Below are positions 19,048-29,875 of a DNA stretch of 64,000 bases, in pieces. Each line of letters begins with the position of its first letter. Within the stretch, counting starts at the first letter, position 1. The DNA comes from Rhynchopus sp. YZ270_cl-10 (Eukaryota; Euglenozoa; Diplonemea; Diplonemida; Diplonemidae). The notes beneath the pieces were generated by a model. The model had not been told where the DNA came from. It did no database searches and was given only the letters and a program-made list of their open reading frames with translations. Both the position numbers and the translations under genes were made by a program. The stretch spans positions 1,302,001-1,366,000 of the forward strand of contig OZ037833.1 in the NCBI GenBank assembly GCA_964035575.1, written 5' to 3'.

Positions 19048-20890
19048 TGAGAAGATGTGTGCATTTTGCCTTCAAGGCTAAGAGCACAGCATCTTTTTTC
19101 CTTGCTTAGTGGAGCACACTCTAGGGTGGCTACACTAATACAACCAAGTTTCCAAAAAAAAGAAAAAGAAAACAAAAATAACAATGTACCCGTCACACAC
19201 AGGTGACGGTCACATATTTAGTCAATTTTTTTTTTGTAAAAAAAAAAAAGTTTCAGAAAAAAAAGCAACGTTTGTAATCACGGTATGGTAAAACCCTTCA
19301 AGATTTGCGGTGTTGAAAAAGAACTGCATTTCTTGACCTTTTTTTTATTCATTTTATTTGCCGTGTGTAGTTCAGATCCCCCCCTTTTTTATAGTTCTGT
19401 TGGTGTGCCTCTTACCCCCCTGCTAGATCCCCCCCACCCCACCCCCACCACACATATCGTGCACACTTTGCATTTTGTTACCCCCACGAAAACCCCCCCC
19501 CGAAAAAAAAACCGGTTTCAAGAATTGTATTACAGAGAGCAGGATCTCATCTCAATGTTTCCCTTTGGAAAATATGTTTTGACAAATTGACAAATTTGTG
19601 TGTTTTTTTTTTTTTTTTTTTTTTCCCGTTTTGAATTTTTTTTTTCTTTTGACGTCAGTAAACGTAGAGCTTTTTGTACATACAGTGAGAGTGAGAGAGA
19701 GAGACAGAGAGAGGGGGCGAACTACACTGTACACGACACATGATTTTGTGGTTTTTACTGTGTGGCTTCATCGTTGTAAGCTAACGAAAGTCAGTGAACC
19801 ACAATTTATTTTATTGTTGTGAATATTTTTAAAAATATTTTATTCAAGAAAAAGAACAAAGGTACCAATCACGCCCATTGTGTGTTGGAAAAAAGAGGGA
19901 AAGGTTTGTAAGGCAAAATATTTTCTGTCCTGCCCTAATTTTTTCCAAAAAAAGCTTTTTCTGATGCGCATTGGGTGTTGGTTGATTCAGTGACCTCCTG
20001 GGCTGTGATGCGCTGTTAATATGACAGCGCTACATGCCCTTCTCCATTGATCCAATGTTTTTTTCTTCTTCTTTTTTCATCTTTTTTTGTCTTCTGTGTT
20101 CAGCTCTGCCCTCTTTAAAAGAAAATCTCGAAAAAATGGAGTTTTGCCATTGTGTTGAAACCGTTGAAACGAACTTTCTCCTGTCCCCCCCCAACATACA
20201 TTTCAAGTTTTAAAGTTTTCAAGTTTTTATACATTTTATTTTTAAACCTACCGAGGATATTCTCGCATTTCCTTTTTTTTTTCTCTCCGAAAGTTGTGCG
20301 AATTTTTTTTTCTCTTCCTCAGGCCCTTTAGCTATTTTCTTTCTCGTTCTCTTTTTTCCTCGTTCCTCCTCTCGCTCTCGTAGGGGAGATGAGGCGTTTT
20401 TTACCTTTACAAAACTTGACTGATGTGTCATGTTTCAGTTCCCTTTTTTTTTTTTGACTGAAACAAAATGACAGAAGAGGACGCAAAATGAAGCCAATGT
20501 CCTACCCCCCCTCCCCCAATAGCAAATAGCAAAATAGCACAAAACAAAAGAAGTGATGAAAAGATTATCTACATATGCCAGAAAGATGGTTGAAAAAATA
20601 AAGAGAACCACCCTTTCTTAGCCAAATCAAGTGGCAAAGCGTTAGTTCAGTTCTTTTTTTTTTCTCTACCCAAGAGGGATCGTGTGCACTCCCTCCGTTC
20701 CGTCGGCGCCCCGGCGCTCATTGGATTCAGCAGACGCCCAGTGTTGTGTGCTAAAACACGTGCTTTTCTTGAATCTCTAAATCATGTTGTCCCCCCTTCC
20801 CGGTCAGGGTGGGGTAATGACTGTATACCTGCTTACAGCTTCCCTGTAAACCACACCCAAGCGCAACACTCCGGGGTTCGATAACCCGCG
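19048..20890. other. Gene-free region
   Basis: Contains a family B retroposon (19107-19161), homopolymers, C- and T-rich tracts and a GA-rich stretch near 19685-19720. At 20680-20890 there is GC-richer sequence with a hairpin module, GGGTTCGATAACCC (20878-20891), related to inverted copies near 5995 and 6885. No gene supported. Confidence 0.5.
19107..19161 (+). repeat. Family B short retroposon copy
   Basis: TAGTGGAGCACACTC to CCAAGTTTCC plus an A-rich tail. Confidence 0.65.
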
Positions 20891-20947
20891 GAGTGTCAGT
20901 GCCTGCGTCCCAGAGGCGTTTGCAGTGTCAACTTCACTTTTTTCCTC
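20891..20947 (+). promoter_or_regulatory. Recurrent AGTGTCAGTGCCTGCGTC leader-region motif
   Basis: The motif AGTGTCAGTGCCTGCGTC followed by CCAGAGGCGTTTGCA and a TCAAC(T/G)TCAC stretch lies 100-150 bp upstream of the ATG at 21037. Close copies occur at about 23950 and 31026 (upstream of the multicopper oxidase), and shorter ones at about 22667, 30797 and 34750 (upstream of the methyltransferase). It could be a promoter or 5' processing element, or the body of a short retroposon. Confidence 0.4.
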
Positions 20948-21036
20948 TCTCTCCCCACTTTCTACACCACCCCCGCAGCAACACATTAAACTTCGCATTT
21001 TTCAGTTTTTTTCTCTCAAAAATTGCACATCACACG

Positions 21037-21855
21037 ATGCACACCTCTCTGCTTCTCCTTCTGGTTTGTGCTCCATTTGTCGCTTCCGTCACGACTGCAG
21101 GATGTAACACTGACGCAGACTGCCGCTCCTTCAGCGACAGCACCGCCACGTGCACGACCTCCTGCGTCTGCACCGCCCCCGACACCACACCCTTCTGCTC
21201 TGCAGGGTCTTCCGCTACCGAGGCACCGTTCACCTTTGTGCTGTCGTTCACGGTTGCATGCGACACCTTCTTCACGAACTCCACTGTCTCCGATTCGCTT
21301 GAGTCTGCCGCACTCTCTGTCACCGAGGCTGCCAATGTCTCTGCCTCTATTATGTTTTCTTGCGGGTCTCTCGCGATGACTGTTTCGGGTACAATGCCGA
21401 TTGCGACTGCAGCCACGATTGCGGACAACGTGCGTGGGGCTGTGGAGGTGGCGGCAGTTGGAACAGCGCTGGAGGCCACGATCACCTCTGCAAGCGTGCG
21501 CACCTCCACCAGCGACTGCACCGTGAACGAGTTCCCCGTAACAGAAAGCGTCAACATCTACAACGACGGCACCCTCTGTGTGGCCTCCGCCTGCGCTGAG
21601 AACTACAACCTCACAGTCTCGGAGGCCACCAACTACCGTGCTGCCTGCCTCTACACTGTGGTCGCGACCCCCGCCCCCACACAGGAGGACGACGATGAGC
21701 TGCCCACAGCGCACGTTGCTCTGATCATCATGTGTGTCATTGTGTTCATTGTGTTCGCAGGGCTCGCCGCCTTCTTCCTTACCAAAGAAAAGTCTGAGAC
21801 AGAGTCTGAAACCAAAGAAGAGGCACAGAACGTTGAAAACGAGCCGGTTGTTTAG
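21037..21855 (+). CDS. Small type I membrane protein with N-terminal Cys module
   Basis: 272 residues, one exon. The start at 21037 is preferred because signal peptide MHTSLLLLLVCAPFVAS follows directly and a polypyrimidine-CAG acceptor (AG at 20977-20978) lies about 58 nt upstream, a typical SL-addition distance. An in-frame upstream ATG would hide the signal peptide. After the signal comes CNTDADCRSFSDSTATC with CTTSCVC, then a roughly 150-residue Ser/Thr-rich ectodomain with alternating hydrophobic strands, a motif LCVASACAENY near its end, a TM helix at about 226-248 and an acidic Glu/Lys tail. The layout matches the ectodomain of the gene at 14555 and both modules of the gene at 59059. 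Function unknown; a surface receptor or adhesin role is inferred. Confidence 0.8.
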   Translation: MHTSLLLLLVCAPFVASVTTAGCNTDADCRSFSDSTATCTTSCVCTAPDTTPFCSAGSSATEAPFTFVLSFTVACDTFFTNSTVSDSLESAALSVTEAANVSASIMFSCGSLAMTVSGTMPIATAATIADNVRGAVEVAAVGTALEATITSASVRTSTSDCTVNEFPVTESVNIYNDGTLCVASACAENYNLTVSEATNYRAACLYTVVATPAPTQEDDDELPTAHVALIIMCVIVFIVFAGLAAFFLTKEKSETESETKEEAQNVENEPVV

Positions 21856-24411
21856 AGAGCTAAGCAAAAGCCCTCAAAATTCTAATTCCTCAACCAGGAT
21901 TTGACCATAGGATTAAAAAAAAACCCCCCTGAATGCAACCAAGTTTTCAAAAAAAAAGGACTGAATTCGGGCAGCTACACTATAAAAAAAAACCGACAGA
22001 TCAGTACAAATAAAGCACTATATCGGAGAAGTTGCCCATCCTTTTTTGTATCATGAAGTGGAAAAAAAGGGAGTCTGTTTGGTGAGGGGAGAAGCGAGGT
22101 CTTTAGTTTTGTGGTTCAGGTAGAACATTGGGGCTTGTCTTTTCTATTTTTTTCCCCCTGCCACCAGAAATACTATCGCCACACTGCCAAAAAAATCTTG
22201 TTATCCTCTGTTTCTCTCTCTTCTCTCCAAAGGGGAAAAAATACCTCACCTCTTTCTTTCGCTCTATTTATATCCAAAGTTGCACGGCGCGCTGGTCAGG
22301 GGGGCCACTAGTAGAGCTGCTAGTACAAACGACTATTGTGTTGCGATTAGTGTTACACCAGTAACGCGACTAGGTTAGTATTTAGTTTAGCATTAGTGTT
22401 GAGACTAGTAGTTCCATTAGCCCCCCCTTGATCAGTCCGCCGCGTGTGATGTGTTACTCCCAGAGGGGGAGAGGGGAGGGGGATCCTTCAGATATCATTT
22501 GTAACGTTTTTTTTCTTCTTTTCCCCCTTTTTTTTGGTGTGATTGTTCACCGTTGCCACAGTATGTGGTGTATTGGTGTTATCTTCCCTTTTCTCCCCCC
22601 AATCACCCCCAAAACAGTTGTCCATGTCCGTAGAGACATGTGCATGGCCAAATACCCCCATTTTCAGTGTGCCTCCCAGAGGCGTAGTGCACTATCACTT
22701 TGTACGTGACCAAGCAGAGAGGCTTTGGATCACTTTTTTTTTTTTTGTATTTCTTCGAGTCTTGTTCTTTTTCTTTTTGTGGATGGGTGTGCACGTTGTG
22801 AGTACATTTATCTTTCAAATTTTTTCTTTTTCATTTTTTTTTTTTTTTTGATTTGAAGACAACGACACTAGCCTCTTCTAACCCAGACTTCCTCCCACCC
22901 GATAGGCTTGTCACAGTGAAAAAAAAAATATGTAAAAGAATCTGTCTATTGACAGATTCGGCTTTTTGTGACAGCAAGAAAAAAATCAACAAAAAAAAAA
23001 AAAAAAAAAAAACAAACAAACAAACAAACAAGAGATGGTTATAAGATGCGGTGTACTGTGGAGCTATTCCATTGCCCGCATATTGCTTTTCCCCCCTTTT
23101 CCCGAAATATTTTTTTCAAGAGAATGTGTAAAAATTTGCACGAAAAAAAAACAATAACAAAAAAAACAAAAAGTAAACAAACAGACAACCTGACAAGGGA
23201 AGGCTCGTTTTTCCATGTATTGTTACAAAGTAACAATAAGCCACGTTGAAGTAAATGCGATGTTACATTTTTTTTCACAACCCCAAATTTTTTTTTTTGA
23301 GTTATCTCGCTTGTGATTAATGTAGTCGTGAGGAATGTGGTTTGCCTGAAATGATGAGCCTGTTGTTTGTGGAAGATCATCCTTTTGGCTGTCTTAACAA
23401 AAGTACAACCAAGCTTTCAAAAACAAAAAAAAAACTGGATTCAGATGCGATTTTTTTTTTTGTCCATCAAACAAACCAAGCAAACAAACAGCCTTTCTAT
23501 AGTTGACTAAACACGAGAACTTATGCTCTCACCTTTTAGCTTTTATTATTTTTATCTGCGTACTGATTTTTTTTTTTTGGTACACTGTCACAAGCGGGCT
23601 GTTGCATTTCAACTCAAGTTTTTAGAAAGTGGCTACGCACGAGAGGCTTAGGATCATCTTATAAACTTTTTCCTTTTTTTTTTTGTGTTTCCCCTACGGC
23701 GTTTTCAGCAGCAGGATGTACGATGACTTGTGAGACACTTTTATCTTTCACAGTTTCCCCTCTTTTCTTTGTTATTGTGATCAGGCTGAGGGGTACCGGC
23801 TGTGTGTCTTACAGTTTCCCGTGAAGGATACCAACGATCTGATGGATGGCTAGGCCTCTCTGGGTCGGGTAACCCGCATTGGAGCTTCACACCTTTGCTG
23901 CATATCTGTTCAGGCGCACCTTTTCCCCCGTCCCCTTCTTTTTTTAAACCCGCGAAGTGTCAGTGCCTGCGTCCCAGAGGCGTTTGCACATATCAACGTC
24001 ACCTTTTTTTTTCTCAAAATATCACCCACGGCCTAACGTTAAACTAGCAAACCCGAGGTGGCCAACACCCAGGTTGGGCTCTTTTTCGGATGATTCCCGA
24101 GACAACAACAACAACAAAAAAAAAAAAAACTACGTGTGTGTCCAGTACATGACTGAGTTTACTCTCTCTCTCTCTCTTTTTTTTTTTTGTCTTTTTTGTC
24201 CAGTTTTTCTTTTCGTGTTGTATTGGTACACACATTTTACTTCAGTGTGTGTGTCTCTCCTCCCTCTTTGAGGTGGTCAGTGTGTGTGCATGAGAGGCAC
24301 ATTCATCTTTCAAAATTTCTTTGATTATTTTTTTTACCAAAAAAAGGGACAGTGGAGCTTGCACATGGCAACTACACTATTCCAACAATTTTTCAAAAAA
24401 AAAAAATAATA
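21856..24411. other. Gene-free region with dispersed repeats
   Basis: Holds diverged poly(A)-tailed retroposon fragments near 21935, 23405 and 24352 (family A, 24352-24406). A solo inverted-repeat end, AAGGGAAGGCTCG...TTGTTACA, lies at 23196-23235, resembling the ends of the element at 25408. The leader-type motif AGTGTCAGTGCCTGCGTC recurs at 23956 with no recognisable gene after it. A small stem (AGAATCTGTC/GACAGATTCG) lies at 22938-22960. Confidence 0.5.
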
Positions 24412-25175
24412 CCGTAGTCGGAAAAATGTTGCAACGTAAAAATGTTGGAACGTAAAAATGTTGTAACGGAATAATGTTGTAACGCTGCGGATCGCGGGAA
24501 GTTGTAACTTTATTCCGTTACAACATTTTTATGACTGGGGTGAACTTTGTCTTAGGGATTTTTTTTTGGAACAGTCGGCATAATCCCCAACCTCACACAC
24601 CACACCCCAATTTCAAGCCGATAATTAGTGTTTCAGGTTTTTCGACGTCCTCCCCCACCCCTCACCCAAATAAAAAATGAAACAAATGGGATTAGCCCAA
24701 TTCTGCAAGCGCCGCAATCCCCACGAGCCTGTTTCGGAAGGAGGAGATGCCCCCAACCTGGCGTTCCTTGCTGGTAGCGCCGCAAGGTGATGTGCCTCGT
24801 TCTAACTAACCGGCACTGTACAGATTGTAAGACGTCTGGCCCCTGCTTCGCTCGGACCAAGTGCTTTTCATGTGCATAGTAAACGTACCCCCCTTGCCCT
24901 GTCCAGCTTGATGTGGAACAAAAAAAGTCGAGCCTACGGCTAAGTTGAACAACACCAAAAAAAAAAAAAAAAACATCATCCCCCGCCCCCCGCCCTTTTT
25001 TCACCACCGTCAGAGGCACAAGATTTTTCTTTTCAAAAACCACCCCCGCACCAGCAAAAATCCCTAAGACAAAAATAAACCCCAAAAAAATGTTGTAACG
25101 GAATAATGTTGTAACGCTGGGCCATTTTTTCCAGCGTTACAACATTATTCCGTTACAACATTTTTCCGACTACGG
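24412..25175. mobile_element. TA-flanked DNA transposon with GTTRCAACR-word ends, copy 1 (764 bp)
   Basis: Ends CCGTAGTCGGAAAAATGTTG and its complement are flanked by TA on both sides, as in Tc1/mariner-like insertions. Subterminal words TGTTGTAACG recur several times. A + strand ORF begins at 24678 (MKQMGLAQFCKRRNPHEPV...) and is nearly identical at its start to the minus-strand ORF of the inverted copy at 37806-38554, then stops after about 36 residues. The rest of the interior differs from copy 2 and encodes a Cys-rich snippet (CTDCKTSGPCFARTKCFSC) in another frame. Confidence 0.75.
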
Positions 25176-25589
25176 TAATAACGACGTGGCAGAGCCTCCT
25201 TGCAGTGGACTACCACGTGCCCAAATCATGCTTCCATTTTGTTATTGTCCCAGTGTTCTTTTCTCCCCGCATTTTTTTTTTTTTTTTTTTTTTTTTTGCT
25301 TCTCTCTCTCGGCGACTGATCCAATCAGGATCATCGTCGTGCCTACCTGCCCCTCTTTTGGCATATCAGTTTCTTGACAAGGAAAAATGCAGACCATTTT
25401 TTTGCAAGGGAAGGCCCATTATTCCAATCCATGTTACAATGTAACAATGGGGGGGGGGGGGTCTGGGGGCGGGAATTTTGTTACTTAGGATGGAATATTT
25501 TTTTTTTCAACGGTACAAATTGGGGTCGGAAAATTTTTTTGACCAATTTTTGCCCACAAAAAATCGAAAAAAAAATTTTTTTTTTCCGA

Positions 25590-25800
25590 TTCTCGGGAGA
25601 CTGTGCGTGCTGTGATGGGGTCATTTTGCGCTGAGAAATGAGTTTTTTTGGCCTAAAATGCATGTGTCAGTTTTGGGTGTATTTTCACCTAAAAACTGAC
25701 ACATGCATTTTAGGCCAAAAAAACTCCTTTCTCAGCGCAAAATGACCCCATCACGGCACGCACAGTCTCCCGAGAATCGGAAAAAAAAAATTTTTTTTTT
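25590..25800. repeat. Palindrome centred near 25685
   Basis: Arms read TCTCGGGAGACTGTGCGTGC, a GTGATGGGGTCATTTTGCGC block, then CTAAAATGCATGTGTCAG, and the complement follows almost perfectly after a short loop. The arm contains the ATGGGGTCATTTTGC variant of a module shared with other elements. Confidence 0.85.
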
Positions 25801-25965
25801 TTGATTTTTTGTGGGTGGGAAAATTTTTTCGGACCCCCCCTTAGGTTTTGTACAGGGCCCCCCTGTAACTTAGGGGGGAAACCGTGATTCCCAAAAATTT
25901 TTTTGCTCGTTGGGGGGGGGGGGGGTAGGGGGTCCGACTCCTAATAGACTTGTGTATAAATTTTC

Positions 25966-27100
25966 GTACAAAAAACTCATTATTAAACTTCTGGTCATCT
26001 CCAAGGCAACTGCGGGTGAAAAACACCCTCAGAGTGGGTCACAGGGGGCCTGTGGGCCGAAAAACGACCCAGAAGCCACCCCAGAATACAAAAAAATGGA
26101 AAAAAATAGTGAAAAAACGGCTTTTTGACGGTTTTGGCCATGTTGGGCAAAATAGCGTTTTTTCAAGAAAAAACCAAAAAAACGGTTATTTTTTGACATC
26201 ACAAAACCTCCTTTGGCACAAATATACCCCAAAAGTGGCCTGTGAGTCCATTCCAACCTGTTTTGGACATATTTGACACTTTTGGAAGTGTTTTTTTGGT
26301 GTTTTTACGTCAAAAAACATACCCTGGCAATACCCTGACCGCGCTCCGGCAGCATTCCAGCATGCTGTTTGACCCATATAGGGGTCAAGAAATGGCCAAA
26401 AACCCCCGAAAAAGCACTCCGGGAACCCAGATAGTTCCAAATATCCACCAGACACCCACCCAAACACCGCAGAAACACGACAGAAAGTCGTCTTGAAAAA
26501 CACACTTTTTTCAAAAAGCTCGTCAGACAGGCTCCATAATAGCCTTTTTGAAAAAAGTGTGTTTTTCAAGACGACTTTCTGTCGTGTTTCTGCGGTGTTT
26601 GGGTGGGTGTCTGGTGGATATTTGGAACTATCTGGGTTCCCGGAGTGCTTTTTCGGGGGTTTTTGGCCATTTCTTGACCCCTATATGGGTCAAACAGCAT
26701 GCTGGAATGCTGCCGGAGCGCGGTCAGGGTATTGCCAGGGTATGTTTTTTGACGTAAAAACACCAAAAAAACACTTCCAAAAGTGTCAAATATGTCCAAA
26801 ACAGGTTGGAATGGACTCACAGGCCACTTTTGGGGTATATTTGTGCCAAAGGAGGTTTTGTGATGTCAAAAAATAACCGTTTTTTTGGTTTTTTCTTGAA
26901 AAAACGCTATTTTGCCCAACATGGCCAAAACCGTCAAAAAGCCGTTTTTTCACTATTTTTTTCCATTTTTTTGTATTCTGGGGTGGCTTCTGGGTCGTTT
27001 TTCGGCCCACAGGACCCCTGTGACCCACTCTGAGGGTGTTTTTCACCCGCAGTTGCCTTGGAGATGACCAGAAGTTTAATAATGAGTTTTTTGTACGGTA
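25966..27100. repeat. Giant near-perfect inverted repeat, arms about 560 bp
   Basis: The left arm starts TACAAAAAACTCATTATT (25967) and the right arm ends AATAATGAGTTTTTTGTA (about 27098). The centre is near 26530. One difference was noticed (GGGGGCC versus the complement of GGACCCC near 27012). Mirrored open frames on the two strands are a consequence and not evidence of genes. Confidence 0.92.
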
Positions 27101-27117
27101 ATTTTACTCACAGTCGG

Positions 27118-27351
27118 ACCCCCTAGGCATAGTGTGCAGACGAACATTTTTGGTTCGTCGACGAACAAAATGTTCGTCGGTTTTGTTCGTCGATGTTCGT
27201 CGACGAACATCGACGAACATCGACGAACAGGTCCCTGCCACAAGGGCAACCCACGACGAACAACGACGAACATCGACGAACAAAATTTTTTTTTCCCCCC
27301 ACGACGAACATCGACGAACATTTTGTTCGTCTGCACACTATGCCTAGGGGG
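27118..27351. mobile_element. GTTCGTCGACGAAC-rich inverted-repeat insertion
   Basis: Ends CCCCCTAGGCATAGTGTGCA and its complement enclose about 180 bp built of GTTCGTCG / CGACGAAC words with a unique centre containing GTCCCTGCCACAAGGGCAAC. It lies between two G-runs inside the composite element. Confidence 0.7.
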
Positions 27352-27599
27352 GGGGGGGGGGGGGGGGTAGGGGGGTCCGTCCGGCCGTTTTTGCTGTCCC
27401 AAACCACTTTTTTTTGTAAAAACCCGAAAAACCACCTCAAAACACCCCCAAACCCCCAAAAAATCACCCAAAACCACGAAAAACACACTTTTGAGCACTA
27501 TTTCGCACTTTTTTCTGATTTTTTTGGTGTTTTTTTCCGCTTTTTCCGCTTTTTTCCATGGAATTATACCCCCTAATATGCCTATAGAATCCCTGTACT

Positions 27600-28110
27600 G
27601 CTCACTGAGACAGCATATCGACCAGAGGCTCCTTATTCATCGTACCGGTGTCTTCGTCGTGAAGGGGTGCACAATCTGCCGCAAATTCCTGCAACTCTGT
27701 CTTTGTCAAGAGATGAAGCACTCTAGTGTTGTACTTTTCAAGTTGCTACTTCTGGGCGCTTTGCATGGACCTGCCTTTGTGGTGCGCTTGGTGTATCCTG
27801 CGGCAAGTTCTTCCCTTGAGAGATACGGAACCCAACCTAGACTGTAGAGGATGTCTAGGTTTCAGCGACAGTGGGTCGGTGTTGTCGGGGTGCTGGCTCC
27901 TTCCGTGGTGGCTTGCAACTTGGTCAAGGACACCGACAATGGATTCGCACGAATCATTGGTCATAGGAGGAGGCAAGGAAGGCTTTACTGCACTTAGGCA
28001 CAGGGTACGTTCTCATTTTCAGGGACCAAAAAGCCCCAGTAAGTGTTGCAAGTGCGATTTTCCACAGCTCGGGAGGTCTGTCAGGCAGTTCGGAGGGATT
28101 TAGACACTTC
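27600..28110 (-). pseudogene. Possible decayed gene fragment inside the composite element
   Basis: The composition is coding-like on the minus strand in short frames, for example TDPLSLKPRHPLQSRLG in one frame and LTKTELQEFAADCAPLH in another, but no continuous frame exists. It could be a captured host gene piece or a remnant of an element protein. Family not recognised. Confidence 0.25.
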
Positions 28111-29077
28111 TGCGACTGCCTGAATACGCCTTTTAGGGTTTTTATTTTGGGTGCGAAATACGTCAAAAGGATGGGGGGAAATACCGTTATTTTAAGCGTT
28201 GCAGACACAAAAACACCCTCAAAAACCCCCCAGGGACCCCAAAAAGCTGCAAAATCCACACATGTCCACCTCGGGACCTCATTGGAGGTGGACCGAGGTG
28301 GTTTTTTGGTGTTTTGAATGAATTGGTATTATTATTTTTTGGTAAATAAGTGGTCTTCTGCTAGGCGTTGCATAGCCGTTGCTTAAGTGTTGCATAAGTG
28401 TTGCATGGCCTATAAAACCCTCCCAAGTGCCCAAAATGCTATTTTTCACCCTACATGGGGTCTGGGGGACATTTTCCTGGGTGTTTGGACACCATTCCGA
28501 CTACCTTGGCACTTTTTTGGGGGTTTTCAGGTACAAAAAAAGTCAAAAAAGTGACTAAAAAAAGGGTACTTTTAAGCGTTTGGGGCACACACACCCACTG
28601 CAAAATGCATCTGGGGCCCACACAGGACCCCTAAAAGCTGTAAAAACTATATATTTCCACCCTGGGACCCCACCGGATGTGGACTGGGGTGTTTTTCGGG
28701 TGTTTAGAAGGATTTTTGTCTGATTGGAGAATTTTTTTGGTAAGTGTTGCATTTTGGCCCATGTTGATGACGATTTGATGACGCTATTTTTGGAGATTTT
28801 TCACAAAAAATCGATTTTTTTTAACCAGGAAAGTCTCTGTAGAGGTTGTCAGGTGGTTTAATGGGATATTTTCGTGATCCCCAGGGCGATTTGCGGCCAG
28901 GTACGACCTTTTTAGTGGGTTTCTTCACCTAAATTTCAAAAAAATGGGTTTGGGACAGCAAATCCTTAAGGAATTCCTTCTACGTGGACCCCCCTAGGGG
29001 GGGGGGGGGGGGGGGGGGTTTTGGACCCCATTTCAAGTAACATTGTAACATGGATTGGAATAATGGGCCTTCCCCAA

Positions 29078-29875
29078 CAGCTTTTTTTTTGTTCATTCAC
29101 ATCCACCGAAACAATCTCATTTGTACCCTACGTAGACTCTCCTGGTTCTCACATGGGGCCACTTCTGGTAAAGACGGCTTTTCCGAGACCAGTTTTTTCC
29201 TGAGGATTACGTTTTTCAGTGAACTAAAAACATAACAAACTGGGGCGATAAACGGGGAGGGAAAAAAACCTTGCTGTCGTCAATTTCTGTTACTGTATCT
29301 AAAAAGGTTGGACCAGAAAAAGTTTTTGAGAATTGAGACTTTTTTTTTTTGGTTCAACAGTTTTATGGGTCCGGTATTTTCTTATCAGATGTGTATGCAC
29401 TGTGAGGCGTATTGTATTCATCTTGCAACTTTCTTTTCTTTGTGAGATATTTGGTTGCTTCGAGGTTTCAGCATAACTATGTCTGTACTTCCGTAGTACA
29501 ACAAAGGTATTTGGCCAACGTTGAGCACAGACCTGAATCCCACCAAAGGTGCGCGCCTGCCCCAGGTGATTGTTGACCACAAAACAAAAAAATATAGTGT
29601 CACTCATCCTTCGGGGTCTACACTAATACAAAACCAAGTTTTCAAAAAAAAAAAAAAAACCAAAAATAGCTCTCACAAGTTGTACGTACCTTTGCGCTGG
29701 TGAGAGTTCTACAGCACATTGGACAAAAAAAAAAAAACAAAAAAACACACATGACATCTCCCAGCGTGACGACGAGTTGAAAGAACCCCACCACCACCCT
29801 GCAATTTGTCTCATTCATGAATTCATCCCCGTGACACAACCCCTCTTTTCTAGGTTCCCTTTTTTACACGTCTCA
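29078..29875. other. Intergenic, no gene
   Basis: Contains a diverged family B retroposon with its poly(A) tract near 29616-29660, and the 5' region of the next gene. TTTTCTAG at 29847-29854 could be the SL acceptor, about 22 nt before the ATG. Confidence 0.45.

Larger units (their letters stand above)
25408..29074. mobile_element. 3.7 kb composite inverted-repeat element with nested palindromes
   Basis: Long inverted ends (GGGAAGGCCCATTATTCC, continuing to TGTTACAATGTAACA) lie at 25408-25447 and 29036-29074, flanked by CAA on both sides (possible 3 bp duplication). Inside are poly(G) tracts up to 22 long, a palindrome centred near 25685, a giant palindrome (25966-27100), a smaller inverted-repeat insertion (27118-27351), a gene relic (27600-28110, minus) and two diverged tandem units near 28180-28330 and 28560-28720. 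No transposase recognised. Confidence 0.7.

Noticed and set aside
20876-20892. tRNA gene suggested by GGGTTCGATAACCC
   Set aside because: Resembles a T-arm, but no acceptor stem, D-arm or anticodon arm could be placed around it; treated as a hairpin module.
22428-22851. ORFs in pyrimidine-rich intergenic DNA
   Set aside because: Short, Phe/Ser/Pro-rich frames arising from T and C runs without an SL acceptor-ATG arrangement or a domain.
26186-26876. Two identical 127-residue ORFs on opposite strands
   Set aside because: They are mirror images created by the large palindrome. Codon use and composition (Phe/Cys/Gly rich, homopolymer driven) are not gene-like.
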